From positions 3,881,501 to 3,945,500 of the forward strand of contig NZ_CP165727.1 in the NCBI RefSeq assembly GCF_041200175.1: a stretch of DNA of 64,000 nucleotides, given 5' to 3'. Each line of letters opens with the position of its first letter. Within the stretch, counting starts at the first letter, position 1. A program made the translations under genes and the position numbers. This document shows positions 24,542 to 33,035 of the stretch, in pieces. The notes under the pieces are model-generated. The model saw only the letters and a list, made by a program, of their open reading frames with translations. It ran no database searches and was not told the origin of the DNA. This DNA comes from Streptomyces sp. R33. Lineage in GTDB: Bacteria > Actinomycetota > Actinomycetes > Streptomycetales > Streptomycetaceae.

Positions 24542-25768
24542 TTACTTGTTGGCGTCGGCCGCCTTCACCAGCGCGTCCTTGGTGACCGCGCCGACGTAGA
24601 GCTTGCCGTCGTCGGTGATCAGGGCGTTGACCAGGCGGGTCTTGAAGACCCGGCCCTCGCCGAACTTGCCGGTGACCTTGCCCCCGAGGGAGTCGAGGAA
24701 CTGCTTGGCCTCCTTGGGCGCGTTCTTGTCGTTCTCGATGTCCTTCAGGCTCTTGCCGGCGCCCGTGTCGATCCGGGCGATGGTCGACCAGCCCTCGCCG
24801 AGCACCTTCGTCTCGCCGCCCTTGCCGCCGTCGAGGCCCGCGCCGCCGGTCAGGGCGTCGAGGCCGGGGAAGGACTCAAGGCCCTTGAACTCCTTGCCGC
24901 GCCCGCCCGGGGCGTGGTCGGAGCCCTCGGTCACCTTGGCACCCTTGGGCGGGGTGAAGGCGAAGGTGTCGGCGGACGGCTTGGCGAAGTCCACCTTGGT
25001 GAAGCCGGCGTCCACGATCGGCTTGCCGCCCTCGGCCGCCAGGAGCTGCACCCGCAGCGGCACGCCGTTCTTGGCGTCCACCGCGATCTTGACCGAGCCG
25101 ACGGTGGATCCGCCGTGCTTGGGCTTCAGCACCAGCTGGTAGGCGTCCCGGCCGGCCACCTGCGCGGTGTCGCCCACGCTGACGTCCGTGGTCGGGCCGG
25201 CGGCCTTCAGGATGTCCTGGGCCAGCTGCTGGGGCGAGGCGCCGCCCATCCGGTCGGCCGTCTTCTTGTGGCCCTTGCCCTGCTGGTCCTTGCCCTGCGC
25301 CGCGCCCTCGGTGTCCTTCTCGTGCCAGACCTCGTTGGCCTTGCTGTCGTACCCCCAGACGTCGGCGCCGTTGTGGATGAGGCTGTACTCGTCCTTGCCA
25401 TCCACGAACGTGAGCTTCTGGCGGTCCGGGCCGTCGGCCGCGACGCGCACGGTGTGCGTGCCGTTCGCCAGCTGCGCGATCTTGTCCTCGGGGTTGGCCG
25501 AGCCGCCCGCGACGCCCCCGCCGCCGAGCAGCCCGCTCGCCAGGGTCGGCAGACCGAGGTCGGTGCTGATCTTCGCGCTGCCGGACAGCTGCTGCACGTC
25601 CGAGGCGGCGACCTTCTCGATGAGCTGCTGTGCCGTCACCTTCGGCAGGTCCGGGCTGCCGGAGTTCGCGAAGGCCGGGACCATCGCCACGGTCGCGGCG
25701 GCCACACCCGCCACCGCGACCGGTACGGCGTACCGGGCGGCCTTGCGGGTCTTTGCGTTCGTTGCCAT
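24542..25768 (-). CDS. LolA-like exported protein (DUF2092-type)
   Basis: A 408-residue secreted protein. A basic N-terminus and hydrophobic stretch (RYAVPVAVAGVAAATVAMVPAFA) form a signal peptide ending about residue 34. The mature part begins PKVTAQQLIEKVAASDVQQLSGSA and contains the half-barrel features of LolA-like proteins (YSLIHNGADVWGYDSKANEVW; VDAKNGVPLRVQL), with Gly/Lys/Gln-rich linkers. Actinobacterial homologues are often annotated as outer membrane lipoprotein carrier proteins, although these bacteria lack that membrane; lipoprotein or envelope lipid handling is a guess. Confidence 0.8.
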   Translation of the reverse strand: MATNAKTRKAARYAVPVAVAGVAAATVAMVPAFANSGSPDLPKVTAQQLIEKVAASDVQQLSGSAKISTDLGLPTLASGLLGGGGVAGGSANPEDKIAQLANGTHTVRVAADGPDRQKLTFVDGKDEYSLIHNGADVWGYDSKANEVWHEKDTEGAAQGKDQQGKGHKKTADRMGGASPQQLAQDILKAAGPTTDVSVGDTAQVAGRDAYQLVLKPKHGGSTVGSVKIAVDAKNGVPLRVQLLAAEGGKPIVDAGFTKVDFAKPSADTFAFTPPKGAKVTEGSDHAPGGRGKEFKGLESFPGLDALTGGAGLDGGKGGETKVLGEGWSTIARIDTGAGKSLKDIENDKNAPKEAKQFLDSLGGKVTGKFGEGRVFKTRLVNALITDDGKLYVGAVTKDALVKAADANK

Positions 25769-25882
25769 GTCTGCCCTACCTCTTTGTCACCCGTTCTGGT
25801 GTGTCTCCATCTGACCAAAGGGGTGGGGGTCGGGGCGTCACTCCCCGGGGCCAACTCCGCGTACGCCCCAGGGATGACACGA

Positions 25883-25926
25883 CGAGGGCCCGGCATCCCC
25901 TACCCGTAGGGGATGCCGGGCCCTCG
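25883..25926 (-). terminator. Very strong terminator after the polyprenyl synthase gene
   Basis: A 20-base perfect stem (arms 25883-25902 and 25907-25926) closes on the loop CCCG. It starts 21 bp past the stop at 25947 on the minus strand. There is no T-run, as is common in Streptomyces. Confidence 0.88.
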
Positions 25927-25946
25927 CCCGTGCGGAACGGCCGGTA

Positions 25947-26957
25947 TCAGCCGGCGCGGTGCACCACCGCGTCGCACAGCTCCTCGAGCGCCGACTTCGC
26001 GAAGCACTCCGGCAGCGGGGCGAGCGTGGCCCGCGCGTCCTGCGCGTACCGGATGGTGTCGCGGCGGGCCTTCTCCAGCGCGGGGTGCACCCGCAGCCGG
26101 GCGAGCACCTCGGCGTGCCGGGCGTCGTCGCTCAGGTCCCCGTCGAGGAGTCCCACGAGTTCCAGGTCGTCGGGGTCGCCGCCCTGGGCCGCCATCTCGC
26201 GCAGCCGCAGCACGGGCAGCGTCGGGATCCCCTCGCGCAGGTCCGTCCCCGGGGTCTTGCCGGACTCGTGCGAGTCGGAGGCGATGTCGAGGACGTCGTC
26301 GGCGAGCTGGAAGGCGGTGCCGAGGCGCTCGCCGTACTGGGTCAGGATGTCGACGACGGACTCGTCGGCGCCGGACATCAGCGCGCCGAACCGGCCGGAG
26401 ACCGCGATCAGCGAGCCGGTCTTGCCGGCGATGACGTCGAGGTAGTGGGCGACCGGGTCGCGGCCGTCGCGCGGGCCGGCCGTCTCCAGGATCTGGCCCG
26501 TCACCAGCCGCTCGAAGGCCTCGGCCTGGATGCGTACGGCCTCCGGCCCGAGGTCGGCCAGGATGTGCGAGGCGCGGGCGAACAGGAAGTCACCCGTCAG
26601 GACGGCCACCGAGTTGCCCCAGCGGGCGTTGGCGCTGGCCACACCGCGGCGCACGTCCGCCTCGTCCATGACGTCGTCGTGGTAGAGCGTGGCCAGGTGG
26701 GTGAGCTCGACGACCACCGCGGACGGCACGATCCCGGGCGCGTAGGGATCGCCGAACCGCGAGGCGAGCATCACCAGCAGCGGCCGGAACCGCTTGCCGC
26801 CGGCCTTGACCAGATGTTGTGCGGCCTCGGTGATGAAGGGGACTTCGCTCTTGGTGGCCTCCAGCAGACCCGCCTCGACGGCGGCCAGTCCGGCCTGGAC
26901 ATCGGTCTCAAGAGCCTGGTCCCGCACGCTCAGTCCGAACGGCCCGACGACGGTCAC
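25947..26957 (-). CDS. Long-chain polyprenyl diphosphate synthase
   Basis: A 336-residue trans-prenyltransferase. The first Asp-rich motif is DDVMD (Asp94 to Asp98) in TLYHDDVMDEADVRRG, the second is DDVLD in FQLADDVLDIASDS, and GGKRFRPLLVML is the substrate-binding start. The residues before the first motif leave a deep pocket, which fits a hepta- to nona-prenyl product. With menG, mqnC and the reductase at 57729 in the same window, supply of the menaquinone side chain is the likely role. It is monocistronic, with a tandem repeat in its leader and a 20-bp-stem terminator behind it. Confidence 0.9.
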   Translation of the reverse strand: MTVVGPFGLSVRDQALETDVQAGLAAVEAGLLEATKSEVPFITEAAQHLVKAGGKRFRPLLVMLASRFGDPYAPGIVPSAVVVELTHLATLYHDDVMDEADVRRGVASANARWGNSVAVLTGDFLFARASHILADLGPEAVRIQAEAFERLVTGQILETAGPRDGRDPVAHYLDVIAGKTGSLIAVSGRFGALMSGADESVVDILTQYGERLGTAFQLADDVLDIASDSHESGKTPGTDLREGIPTLPVLRLREMAAQGGDPDDLELVGLLDGDLSDDARHAEVLARLRVHPALEKARRDTIRYAQDARATLAPLPECFAKSALEELCDAVVHRAG

Positions 26958-26974
26958 GAGGGGTACTCCTGTCT

Positions 26975-26998
26975 GCTGACGATCACGCTGACGATCAC
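26975..26998. repeat. Two tandem copies of a 12-mer in the polyprenyl synthase leader
   Basis: GCTGACGATCAC occurs twice without a gap, 18 bp upstream of the GTG at 26957 and just beyond its AGGAG site. It may be an operator of two half-sites one helical turn apart, or a chance duplication. Confidence 0.5.
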
Positions 26999-27147
26999 CT
27001 GGATTGTCGATGTGTCGCTGCCATCACTCAAGCCAGCGTATCCGGTCTGTTTTCGATCACCGAGAGCGCCCGCCATGTCGCCACCCGCGCACCGCCCGAT
27101 GCACACCGGTATGTTCTGCAGAAGCCGAAACAACCGGAGAATGCGTT

Positions 27148-27502
27148 TTGTCCAGAACTGCCACCGCAATAGAGGAGCCGGTCGACGCGCAGGCGGACCA
27201 GCCGCCGCCATCCGGCCGGACGAAAGCACTCGGCAAAGTACGCCTTCGCGGCCCACGCGATGCGCCGCGCCGTGCGCCGCATCGTCGCCGTGCTCCTCGC
27301 CGCGGGCGCACTCGCCACCCTTCTGGCCGCCGTCGGTTGGCTGACCGCGGGCCGTTTCGTCGACCTGCTCGCCCTCATCCCCGTCATCGCGCCGGCCGTC
27401 TGCTGCGCGGTGGCGGCGGGCCCGGCCGTGATCGCCCCGGCGCCGTGGCTGCGGCGCACGATGCACCCGTCCACTGAGGCGAACGAGGTGGTTCCCGCAT
27501 GA
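27148..27502 (+). CDS. Small membrane protein gene with an apparent frameshift
   Basis: From 27260 to 27502 an open frame encodes a two-helix membrane segment (RRIVAVLLAAGALATLLAAV and LLALIPVIAPAVCC). It ends in an ATGA overlap with the hydrolase downstream. Its ATG at 27260 has no ribosome binding site, and codons before it (YAFAAHA) already look coding. A neighbouring frame offers a TTG at 27148, eight bases after GGAG, reading LSRTATAIEEPVDAQADQPP to ALGK. Removing one A from the AAA at 27235-27237 joins both into one protein of about 117 residues. The family is unknown. It may be a sequencing slip, a true mutation, or programmed slippage. Confidence 0.5.
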
Positions 27503-29496
27503 TCATCCGTACCGAGTTCCCGTACGAGTCGACGCACGAGGACGTCCGGATCCCGATGGCCGACGGCGTGGACCTGTACGCCCGCATCTGGCGCCCCGTG
27601 ACGGACGAGCAGGTTCCGGCCCTGCTGGAGTACCTGCCGTACCGGCTGACGGACTGGACCGCGCCGCGGGACCGGCAGCGCCACCCCTGGTACGCGGGCC
27701 ACGGCTACGCCTCGGTCCGGGTGGACGTACGGGGCCACGGCTGCAGCGGCGGGAACCCGGGCGACGAGTACGACGCGCGGGAGCTGGCCGACGGGGTCGC
27801 GGTGGTGGAGTGGCTGGCGGCCCAGCCCTGGTGCACGGGGTCGGTGGGGATGTTCGGGATCTCGTGGGGCGGGTTCAACTCGCTCCAGATCGCGGCGCTG
27901 GCGCCGCAGGCCCTGAAGGCGGTCGTCACGGTCTGCTCGACGGACGACCGGTACGACAACGACGTCCACTACATGGGCGGCTCGGTGCTGGCCGTGGACA
28001 TGCACGCGTGGGCGGCGGCCATGCTGGCCTTCGCGGCGCGCCCGCCGGACCCGCTGTTCGTCGGCGACGGCTGGCGCGAGCAGTGGCTGGCCCGGCTGGA
28101 ATCCGTCGAACCCCTGATCCACACCTGGCTGGCCCACCAGACGCGGGACGACTACTGGCGCCACGGCAGCGTCTGCGAGGACTACGGGGCGATCGGCGCG
28201 GCCGTCCTCGCGGTGGGCGGCTGGCACGACCCGTACCGGGACGCGGTACTGCGGCTGGTCTCCCATCTGCCCGCCGAGCGGGTACGGGGGCTGATCGGCC
28301 CGTGGTCGCACCAGTACCCGGACCGGGGGCTGCCGCCGGGACCTGCGATCGGGTTCCTCCAGGAGACCCTGCGGTGGTGGGACCACTGGCTGAAGGGCGC
28401 GGACAACGGGGTGATGGACGAGCCCCTGCTGCGGTCCTGGATCTCGGAGTCCCATCCGCCGGCGACCACGTACGAGGTGCTGCCGGGCCGCTGGGTCGGT
28501 GACGCCGAATGGCCCTCCCCCGCCGTCACCCCCGTCACGTACGCGCTCCAGGGCGCGCCCGTGGCCGTGGCCTCCCCGCAGCACACGGGGCTGGACGCCG
28601 GGCGGTTCCTCCCGTTCGGCAACGCCGCGGACCTGCCGCCGGACCAGCGGGAGGAGGACGCGAAGTCGGCCTGCTTCGAGTTCCCGGTGGGGCGCGAGCC
28701 GGTGGAGGTCCTGGGCCGGGCGCAGGTGACGGCCCGGCTGCGGATGGACGTCCCGTACGGGCAGGTGGTGGCCCGGCTGTGCGACGTGGCGCCGGACGGG
28801 TCGTCGACGCTGGTGACGCGCGGTGCGCTGAACCTGTCGGCGCGACTGGGCCGGGAGAAGGCGGTGCCGTGGCCGGTGGGCGCGTACGAGGACGTGGTCT
28901 TCGAGCTGAACGGCATCGGGCACCGCTTCGCGGCGGGGCACCGGATCCGGCTCGCGCTGTCCTCGGCGTACTGGCCGTGGATCTGGCCGCGGGCCGGGTC
29001 GGAGGCGGGCTGGACGCTGGATCCGGCGGGGAGTGCGGTGGTCTTGCCGGTCAGGGCTGCGGGGTCGGAACCGGCCGTGGTGTTCGAGCCGCCGGAGCAG
29101 GCGGAACCGCTGGGTGTGGTCGTCCCGGCCACGCTGGACGAGCCGCGGCCGGAGCGGCTGGTCGTACGGGACGTCGCGCGCGGGCGGTGGCGGCTGGAGG
29201 TGGACCCGCGGTACGGGGGGACGCGGGTGTATCCGGACGGGCTGGAGTACGGGGAGGACGCGGAGGAGGTCTACGAGATCGACTCGGCGGATCCGTTGTC
29301 GGCCCGGACCCGGTCGCAGTGGCGGATCCGGCTGCACCGGCCGGAGTTGGGGTGGGACGTGCGGGTGGAGACGCGGTCGGAGGTCTCGTGCGATGCGGGT
29401 GGTTTCGTGGCGTCGAACGAGGTGGTGTGCCGGGAGGGGGAGGAGGTGGTGTTCCACCGGACGTGGGAGCGGCGGCTGCCGCGGGCGGCGGGCTGA
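27499..29496 (+). CDS. CocE/NonD-family serine hydrolase
   Basis: A 665-residue alpha/beta hydrolase of the X-Pro dipeptidyl-peptidase (S15) type. The nucleophile is Ser122 in MFGISWGGFNSL, after the oxyanion loop region YLPYRLTDWTAPRD; the histidine lies in IGPWSHQYPDRG. The C-terminal jelly-roll domain (from about residue 390, ARLRMDVPYGQVVARLCDVAPDGSS) is the X-PRO-dipeptidyl-peptidase C-domain. No signal peptide is seen. Substrates in the family range from cocaine-like esters to peptides and cannot be read here. Its start overlaps the small membrane gene, so the two are translationally coupled. Confidence 0.88.
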   Translation: MIIRTEFPYESTHEDVRIPMADGVDLYARIWRPVTDEQVPALLEYLPYRLTDWTAPRDRQRHPWYAGHGYASVRVDVRGHGCSGGNPGDEYDARELADGVAVVEWLAAQPWCTGSVGMFGISWGGFNSLQIAALAPQALKAVVTVCSTDDRYDNDVHYMGGSVLAVDMHAWAAAMLAFAARPPDPLFVGDGWREQWLARLESVEPLIHTWLAHQTRDDYWRHGSVCEDYGAIGAAVLAVGGWHDPYRDAVLRLVSHLPAERVRGLIGPWSHQYPDRGLPPGPAIGFLQETLRWWDHWLKGADNGVMDEPLLRSWISESHPPATTYEVLPGRWVGDAEWPSPAVTPVTYALQGAPVAVASPQHTGLDAGRFLPFGNAADLPPDQREEDAKSACFEFPVGREPVEVLGRAQVTARLRMDVPYGQVVARLCDVAPDGSSTLVTRGALNLSARLGREKAVPWPVGAYEDVVFELNGIGHRFAAGHRIRLALSSAYWPWIWPRAGSEAGWTLDPAGSAVVLPVRAAGSEPAVVFEPPEQAEPLGVVVPATLDEPRPERLVVRDVARGRWRLEVDPRYGGTRVYPDGLEYGEDAEEVYEIDSADPLSARTRSQWRIRLHRPELGWDVRVETRSEVSCDAGGFVASNEVVCREGEEVVFHRTWERRLPRAAG

Positions 29497-29499
29497 CGG

Positions 29500-29622
29500 C
29501 CCTGCGGGGCTCGTTCCCTGCCCGCCCGTCCGCCTCCCCCGGAGTCCGTCCGGGAGGGACCCCTACCCAGGGCTGCGCCCCGGACCCCGCGCCTCGAACG
29601 CCGGCCGGGCCGGTTCGCCCGG
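29500..29622. repeat. Dispersed Streptomyces intergenic repeat, copy 2
   Basis: Begins CCCTGCGGGGCT four bases after the hydrolase stop, contains GGGCTGCGCCCCGGACCCCG and ends CGCCTCGAACGCCGGCCGGG. It matches copy 1 at 14114-14232 at both ends and the centre, in the same orientation. It probably lies in the terminator region between two convergent genes. Confidence 0.65.
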
Positions 29623-29641
29623 TTCGGCCGCCGGGGACGGA

Positions 29642-30463
29642 TCAGCTGGGGTAGAGGCGTTCCAGGACCACCGCGATGCCGTCCTGTTCGTTCGAGAGGG
29701 TCAGTTCGTCGGCCACGGCCATCAGTTCGCGGTGGGCGTTGGCCATGGCCACGCCGTGCGCCGCCCACGCGAACATCGGGATGTCGTTCGGCATGTCGCC
29801 GAAGGCGATCGTCGACGACGGGCCGACGCCCAGTACCTCCGCCGCCAGCGCCAGCCCGCTCGCCTTGCTCACGCCCGGCGGCTGGAGCTCCACCGTGTGC
29901 TCCCCCGCCATCGTCACGTTCACCAGGTCCCCGACCACCGAACGGGCGACCCGCGTCAGCTCGTCGTCGTCCAGCTCCGGGTGCTGCAGCAGCACCTTGT
30001 TGATCGGCGCGGCCCACAGGTCGCCGCGCCTGTGCACCCGGACGGTCGGGAGGTGCGGGTGCCACATCCGGTAGCCCGGCCCTATCAGCATCTCGGCGTC
30101 CACCCCCTCCTGGTTGACCGCCGCGTACACCTCGCCGATCTCCGCCTCGATCTTCCCGAGCGCCACCTCCGCCAGGTCCCGGTCCAGCGGAACGGAGTGC
30201 AACAGGCGCGCGCACGCCGTGTCGTACACCTGCGCGCCCTGCCCGCACACCGCGAGCCCTGTGTAGCCGAGGTCGTCCAGGACGTGCCGGACCTGTGGGA
30301 CGGGGCGCCCGGTGACGATGATGTGCTGGGCGCCGGCGGCGCGCGCCGTCGCGAGCGCCGCGTACGACCGCGCGGAGACGGTGTCTCCGGCGCGCAGCAG
30401 GGTCCCGTCCAGGTCAGTGGCGATCAAGGCGTAGGGGAGGGCCGAAAGCGGGGCGGAAGTCAC
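29642..30463 (-). CDS. HAD-superfamily phosphatase, Cof type
   Basis: A 273-residue HAD hydrolase. Motif I is DLDGTLL with the Asp nucleophile in YALIATDLDGTLL, motif II is the threonine in HIIVTGRP, and motif IV is FGDMPNDIPMF. The large cap between residues about 85 and 190 is the C2B type of Cof/YidA sugar-phosphate phosphatases. GTG at 30463 is chosen because the HAD core begins at once; longer in-frame starts extend over the promoter shared with the divergent fahA. Substrate unknown. Confidence 0.88.
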   Translation of the reverse strand: MTSAPLSALPYALIATDLDGTLLRAGDTVSARSYAALATARAAGAQHIIVTGRPVPQVRHVLDDLGYTGLAVCGQGAQVYDTACARLLHSVPLDRDLAEVALGKIEAEIGEVYAAVNQEGVDAEMLIGPGYRMWHPHLPTVRVHRRGDLWAAPINKVLLQHPELDDDELTRVARSVVGDLVNVTMAGEHTVELQPPGVSKASGLALAAEVLGVGPSSTIAFGDMPNDIPMFAWAAHGVAMANAHRELMAVADELTLSNEQDGIAVVLERLYPS

Positions 30464-30604
30464 GGCGCAAGGATACGGACCCCTTTGGACAAGTCCTACA
30501 AATAGAGCCCGAATCCGGCCTCCCGCAGGCCCCACAGGCCACGTAACGTATCAACCAGCCCACCGGGACACCCCCGGACCGCGTCGAAAGCGAGGCAGTA
30601 CCCC

Positions 30605-31828
30605 ATGCCCCAGCAGAGCCCCCTCGATGTGCCCGAGGGCGACCCGTTCGGGCCGCACAACCTCCCGTACGGCGTCTTCTCCACCTCCGGGGACACCCGC
30701 CGTCGCATCGGTGTGCGCATCGGCGGACACGTGCTCGACGCGGGGGCGGCCGCCGTCGCGCTCGGTTCCCCGTACGCCGCACTGCTCGGGCAGTCCTCAC
30801 TCAACCCGCTGCTGGCCGCCGGGCGCACCGCCTGGCGCGACGTGCGCCGTGCGCTGACCGCGTGGGTGACCGACCCCGGCCACCGCGTGACGGTCGAGCC
30901 GCACCTCGTCCCGCTGGACGCCGTCACCCTGCACCTGCCGTACGAGGTCGCCGACTACGTCGACTTCTACGCGAGCGAGCACCACGCCACCAACGTCGGC
31001 AAGATGTTCCGCCCGGACGGGGACGCGCTCACGCCCAACTGGAAGCACCTGCCGATCGGTTACCACGGCCGCTCCGGCACGATCGTGGTCTCCGGCACCG
31101 ACGTCGTCCGCCCGTCCGGGCAGCGCAAGGCGCCCGCCGACCCGGCGCCCGTCTTCGGTCCGTCCGTCAAGCTCGACATCGAGGCCGAGGTCGGCTTCGT
31201 CGTCGGCACCCCGTCCGAGCTGGGCAGCCCGGTGCCGCTGGGCGCCTTCGAGGACCACGTGTTCGGGCTGTTCCTGCTCAACGACTGGTCGGCGCGCGAC
31301 ATCCAGGCCTGGGAGTACGTGCCGCTGGGCCCCTTCCTCGGCAAGTCCTTCGCCACCTCCGTCTCCGCCTGGGTGACCCCGCTGGAGGCCCTGGAGGCGG
31401 CCCGGGTCGCCCCGCCGGCCCGCGACTTCCCGCTCCTGCCCTACCTCGACGACGCCGACGCCGACCGGCCCGGCGGCTTCGACCTGCACATCACCGTGTC
31501 CATCAACGGGCAGGAGGTCGCGCAGCCGCCTTTCGCGACGATGTACTGGACCGCCGCCCAGCAGCTCGCGCACATGACCGTCAACGGCGCCTCCCTGCGC
31601 ACCGGGGACGTCTTCGGCTCGGGCACGGTCAGCGGCCCCGAGGTCGGGCAGCGCGGCTCGCTGCTGGAGCTGACGTGGAACGGGCGCGACGCCATCGAGC
31701 TCGCCGACGGCAAGCGCACCTTCCTCGAGGACGGCGACACGGTCACCATGACCGCCTGGGCCCCCGGCCCCGAGGGCACCCGCGTGGGCCTCGGCGAGGT
31801 CACCGGCCGCATTGTGGGATCCCCCTAG
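30605..31828 (+). CDS. fahA: Fumarylacetoacetase
   Basis: A 407-residue last enzyme of tyrosine/homogentisate breakdown, splitting fumarylacetoacetate to fumarate and acetoacetate. The active-site set is present: Asp and His in YVDFYASEHHATNVG, two Glu in KLDIEAEVGFVVG, and Asp in FLLNDWSARDIQAWEY with the LGKSFATSVSAWV loop. The length matches bacterial FAH. AGCGAGG lies before the ATG. The other homogentisate genes are not in the window. It is closed by the hairpin at 31855. Confidence 0.95.
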   Translation: MPQQSPLDVPEGDPFGPHNLPYGVFSTSGDTRRRIGVRIGGHVLDAGAAAVALGSPYAALLGQSSLNPLLAAGRTAWRDVRRALTAWVTDPGHRVTVEPHLVPLDAVTLHLPYEVADYVDFYASEHHATNVGKMFRPDGDALTPNWKHLPIGYHGRSGTIVVSGTDVVRPSGQRKAPADPAPVFGPSVKLDIEAEVGFVVGTPSELGSPVPLGAFEDHVFGLFLLNDWSARDIQAWEYVPLGPFLGKSFATSVSAWVTPLEALEAARVAPPARDFPLLPYLDDADADRPGGFDLHITVSINGQEVAQPPFATMYWTAAQQLAHMTVNGASLRTGDVFGSGTVSGPEVGQRGSLLELTWNGRDAIELADGKRTFLEDGDTVTMTAWAPGPEGTRVGLGEVTGRIVGSP

Positions 31829-31854
31829 TCCGGCCCTTGGGACGGACCACGGCA

Positions 31855-31884
31855 CCGGGGTGGCGGATCTTTCCGCCACCCCGG
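31855..31884 (+). terminator. Terminator after fahA
   Basis: CCGGGGTGGCGG and CCGCCACCCCGG pair perfectly over the loop ATCTTT, 26 bp after the fahA stop. It separates fahA from the GntR-led operon. Confidence 0.85.
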
Positions 31885-31979
31885 CGTCGTAGCAGGTCAC
31901 AGCCTTGCCGCTGAGTGCTCGCGGTGGCGCAATACTGCCGCAACACCACCGGCCGGGGCCCGTCGGTATGTTCCGTGCC

Positions 31980-32750
31980 ATGCCAGCCGAACGCACCCGT
32001 GAGCACACCGTCCCGGTCGCCGCCGCGCGCCGGCGGCGACTGCGCGCGGACCAGGCGCGGCAGCTCGCCGACCTGCTGCGCCACCAGATCCTGGCCGGCG
32101 GCTACCCCGGCGGGGTCCTCCCCCTGGAAGACGCCCTCGCCGCCGACTACGGAGCCGGCCGCAACACCGTCCGCCAGGCCCTCGACCTGCTGCGCGGCGA
32201 GCGGCTCGTCGAACGCCGGCCGGGCGTCGGCACCGTCGTCGTCTGCGAGAAGTACCCCCACGGCCTGGACCGCCTCCAGGGCCTGGCCGAAACCCTGCAC
32301 GAGCACGGCCGGGTGACCAACGAGGTCCGCACCGTCGGCCCGGTGCGCGCCCCCGCCCCGGTCGCCGGCCGGCTGCGGCTCCCCGAGCACGCCGACGTGC
32401 TCTACATCGAGCGGCTGCGGAGCCTGAACGGGCTCCCGCTCTCCCTCGACCTCACGTACGTCCCCCTGGACATCGGAGCCGAACTGCTCGGCTGCGACCT
32501 GGAGAACACCGACGTCTTCCGGCTCCTGGAGTCCCTGACCGGGCAGCCCCTCGGCCATGCCGAGATCACCCTCGAAGCCGTCAACGCCGACGCGCACTCC
32601 GCCGCCGTCCTGCAGGCGCCGCGCGGGGCCGCCGTGCTGATGCTGGAGCGGCTCACCCATCTGGGTGACGGCCGGCCCGTGGACCTGGAGTTCATCCGCT
32701 TCCGCGGCGACCGGATCACCATGAGCGGCCTGCTCCGCCGCGACCTCTGA
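31980..32750 (+). CDS. GntR-family regulator of HutC type (UTRA ligand domain)
   Basis: A 256-residue regulator. Residues about 20-90 are the GntR winged helix (LADLLRHQILAGGYPGG, GAGRNTVRQALDLLRGERLV, RRPGVGTVV). Residues about 105-250 are a UTRA domain (ADVLYIERLRSLNGLPLSLDLTYVP to RPVDLEFIRFRGDRI), which binds a small effector. A methionine four codons upstream (31968) is an equally possible start. It heads a co-directional operon with a ferredoxin, an ABC importer and a flavoprotein, so the effector is probably that importer's substrate or its product. Confidence 0.9.
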   Translation: MPAERTREHTVPVAAARRRRLRADQARQLADLLRHQILAGGYPGGVLPLEDALAADYGAGRNTVRQALDLLRGERLVERRPGVGTVVVCEKYPHGLDRLQGLAETLHEHGRVTNEVRTVGPVRAPAPVAGRLRLPEHADVLYIERLRSLNGLPLSLDLTYVPLDIGAELLGCDLENTDVFRLLESLTGQPLGHAEITLEAVNADAHSAAVLQAPRGAAVLMLERLTHLGDGRPVDLEFIRFRGDRITMSGLLRRDL

Positions 32751-32793
32751 CCTGCCCCCTGCGCACCTGTGACCCACCTTCCTGGAGACAGCC

Positions 32794-33021
32794 ATGCCTC
32801 TGGTCCCCCAGCGCGGCGACGTGCCCGTGACCATCGACGAGTCCCTGTGCATCGACGGCTGCACCCTCTGCGTCGACATGTGTCCGCTCGACTCCCTCGC
32901 GATCCACCAGGACAGCGGCAAGGCCTACATGCACGTGGACGAGTGCTGGTACTGCGGCCCGTGCGCCGCCCGCTGCCCCACGGGCGCGGTGACCGTCAAC
33001 ATGCCGTACCTGCTCCGGTGA
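32794..33021 (+). CDS. AprB-like two-cluster 4Fe-4S ferredoxin
   Basis: A 75-residue ferredoxin. The first cluster motif is CIDGCTLCVDMCP and the second CWYCGPCAARCPTGAVTV. The CW-x-C-x-x-C arrangement followed by a basic/proline end resembles AprB, the electron-transfer subunit of adenylylsulfate reductase, more than ordinary soluble ferredoxins. A GGAG site lies seven bases before the ATG. It is 43 bp after the regulator and 14 bp before the binding protein. It is the natural electron partner of the flavoprotein at 36148. Confidence 0.85.
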   Translation: MPLVPQRGDVPVTIDESLCIDGCTLCVDMCPLDSLAIHQDSGKAYMHVDECWYCGPCAARCPTGAVTVNMPYLLR

Positions 33022-33035
33022 AAGGCCCTGTTCCC

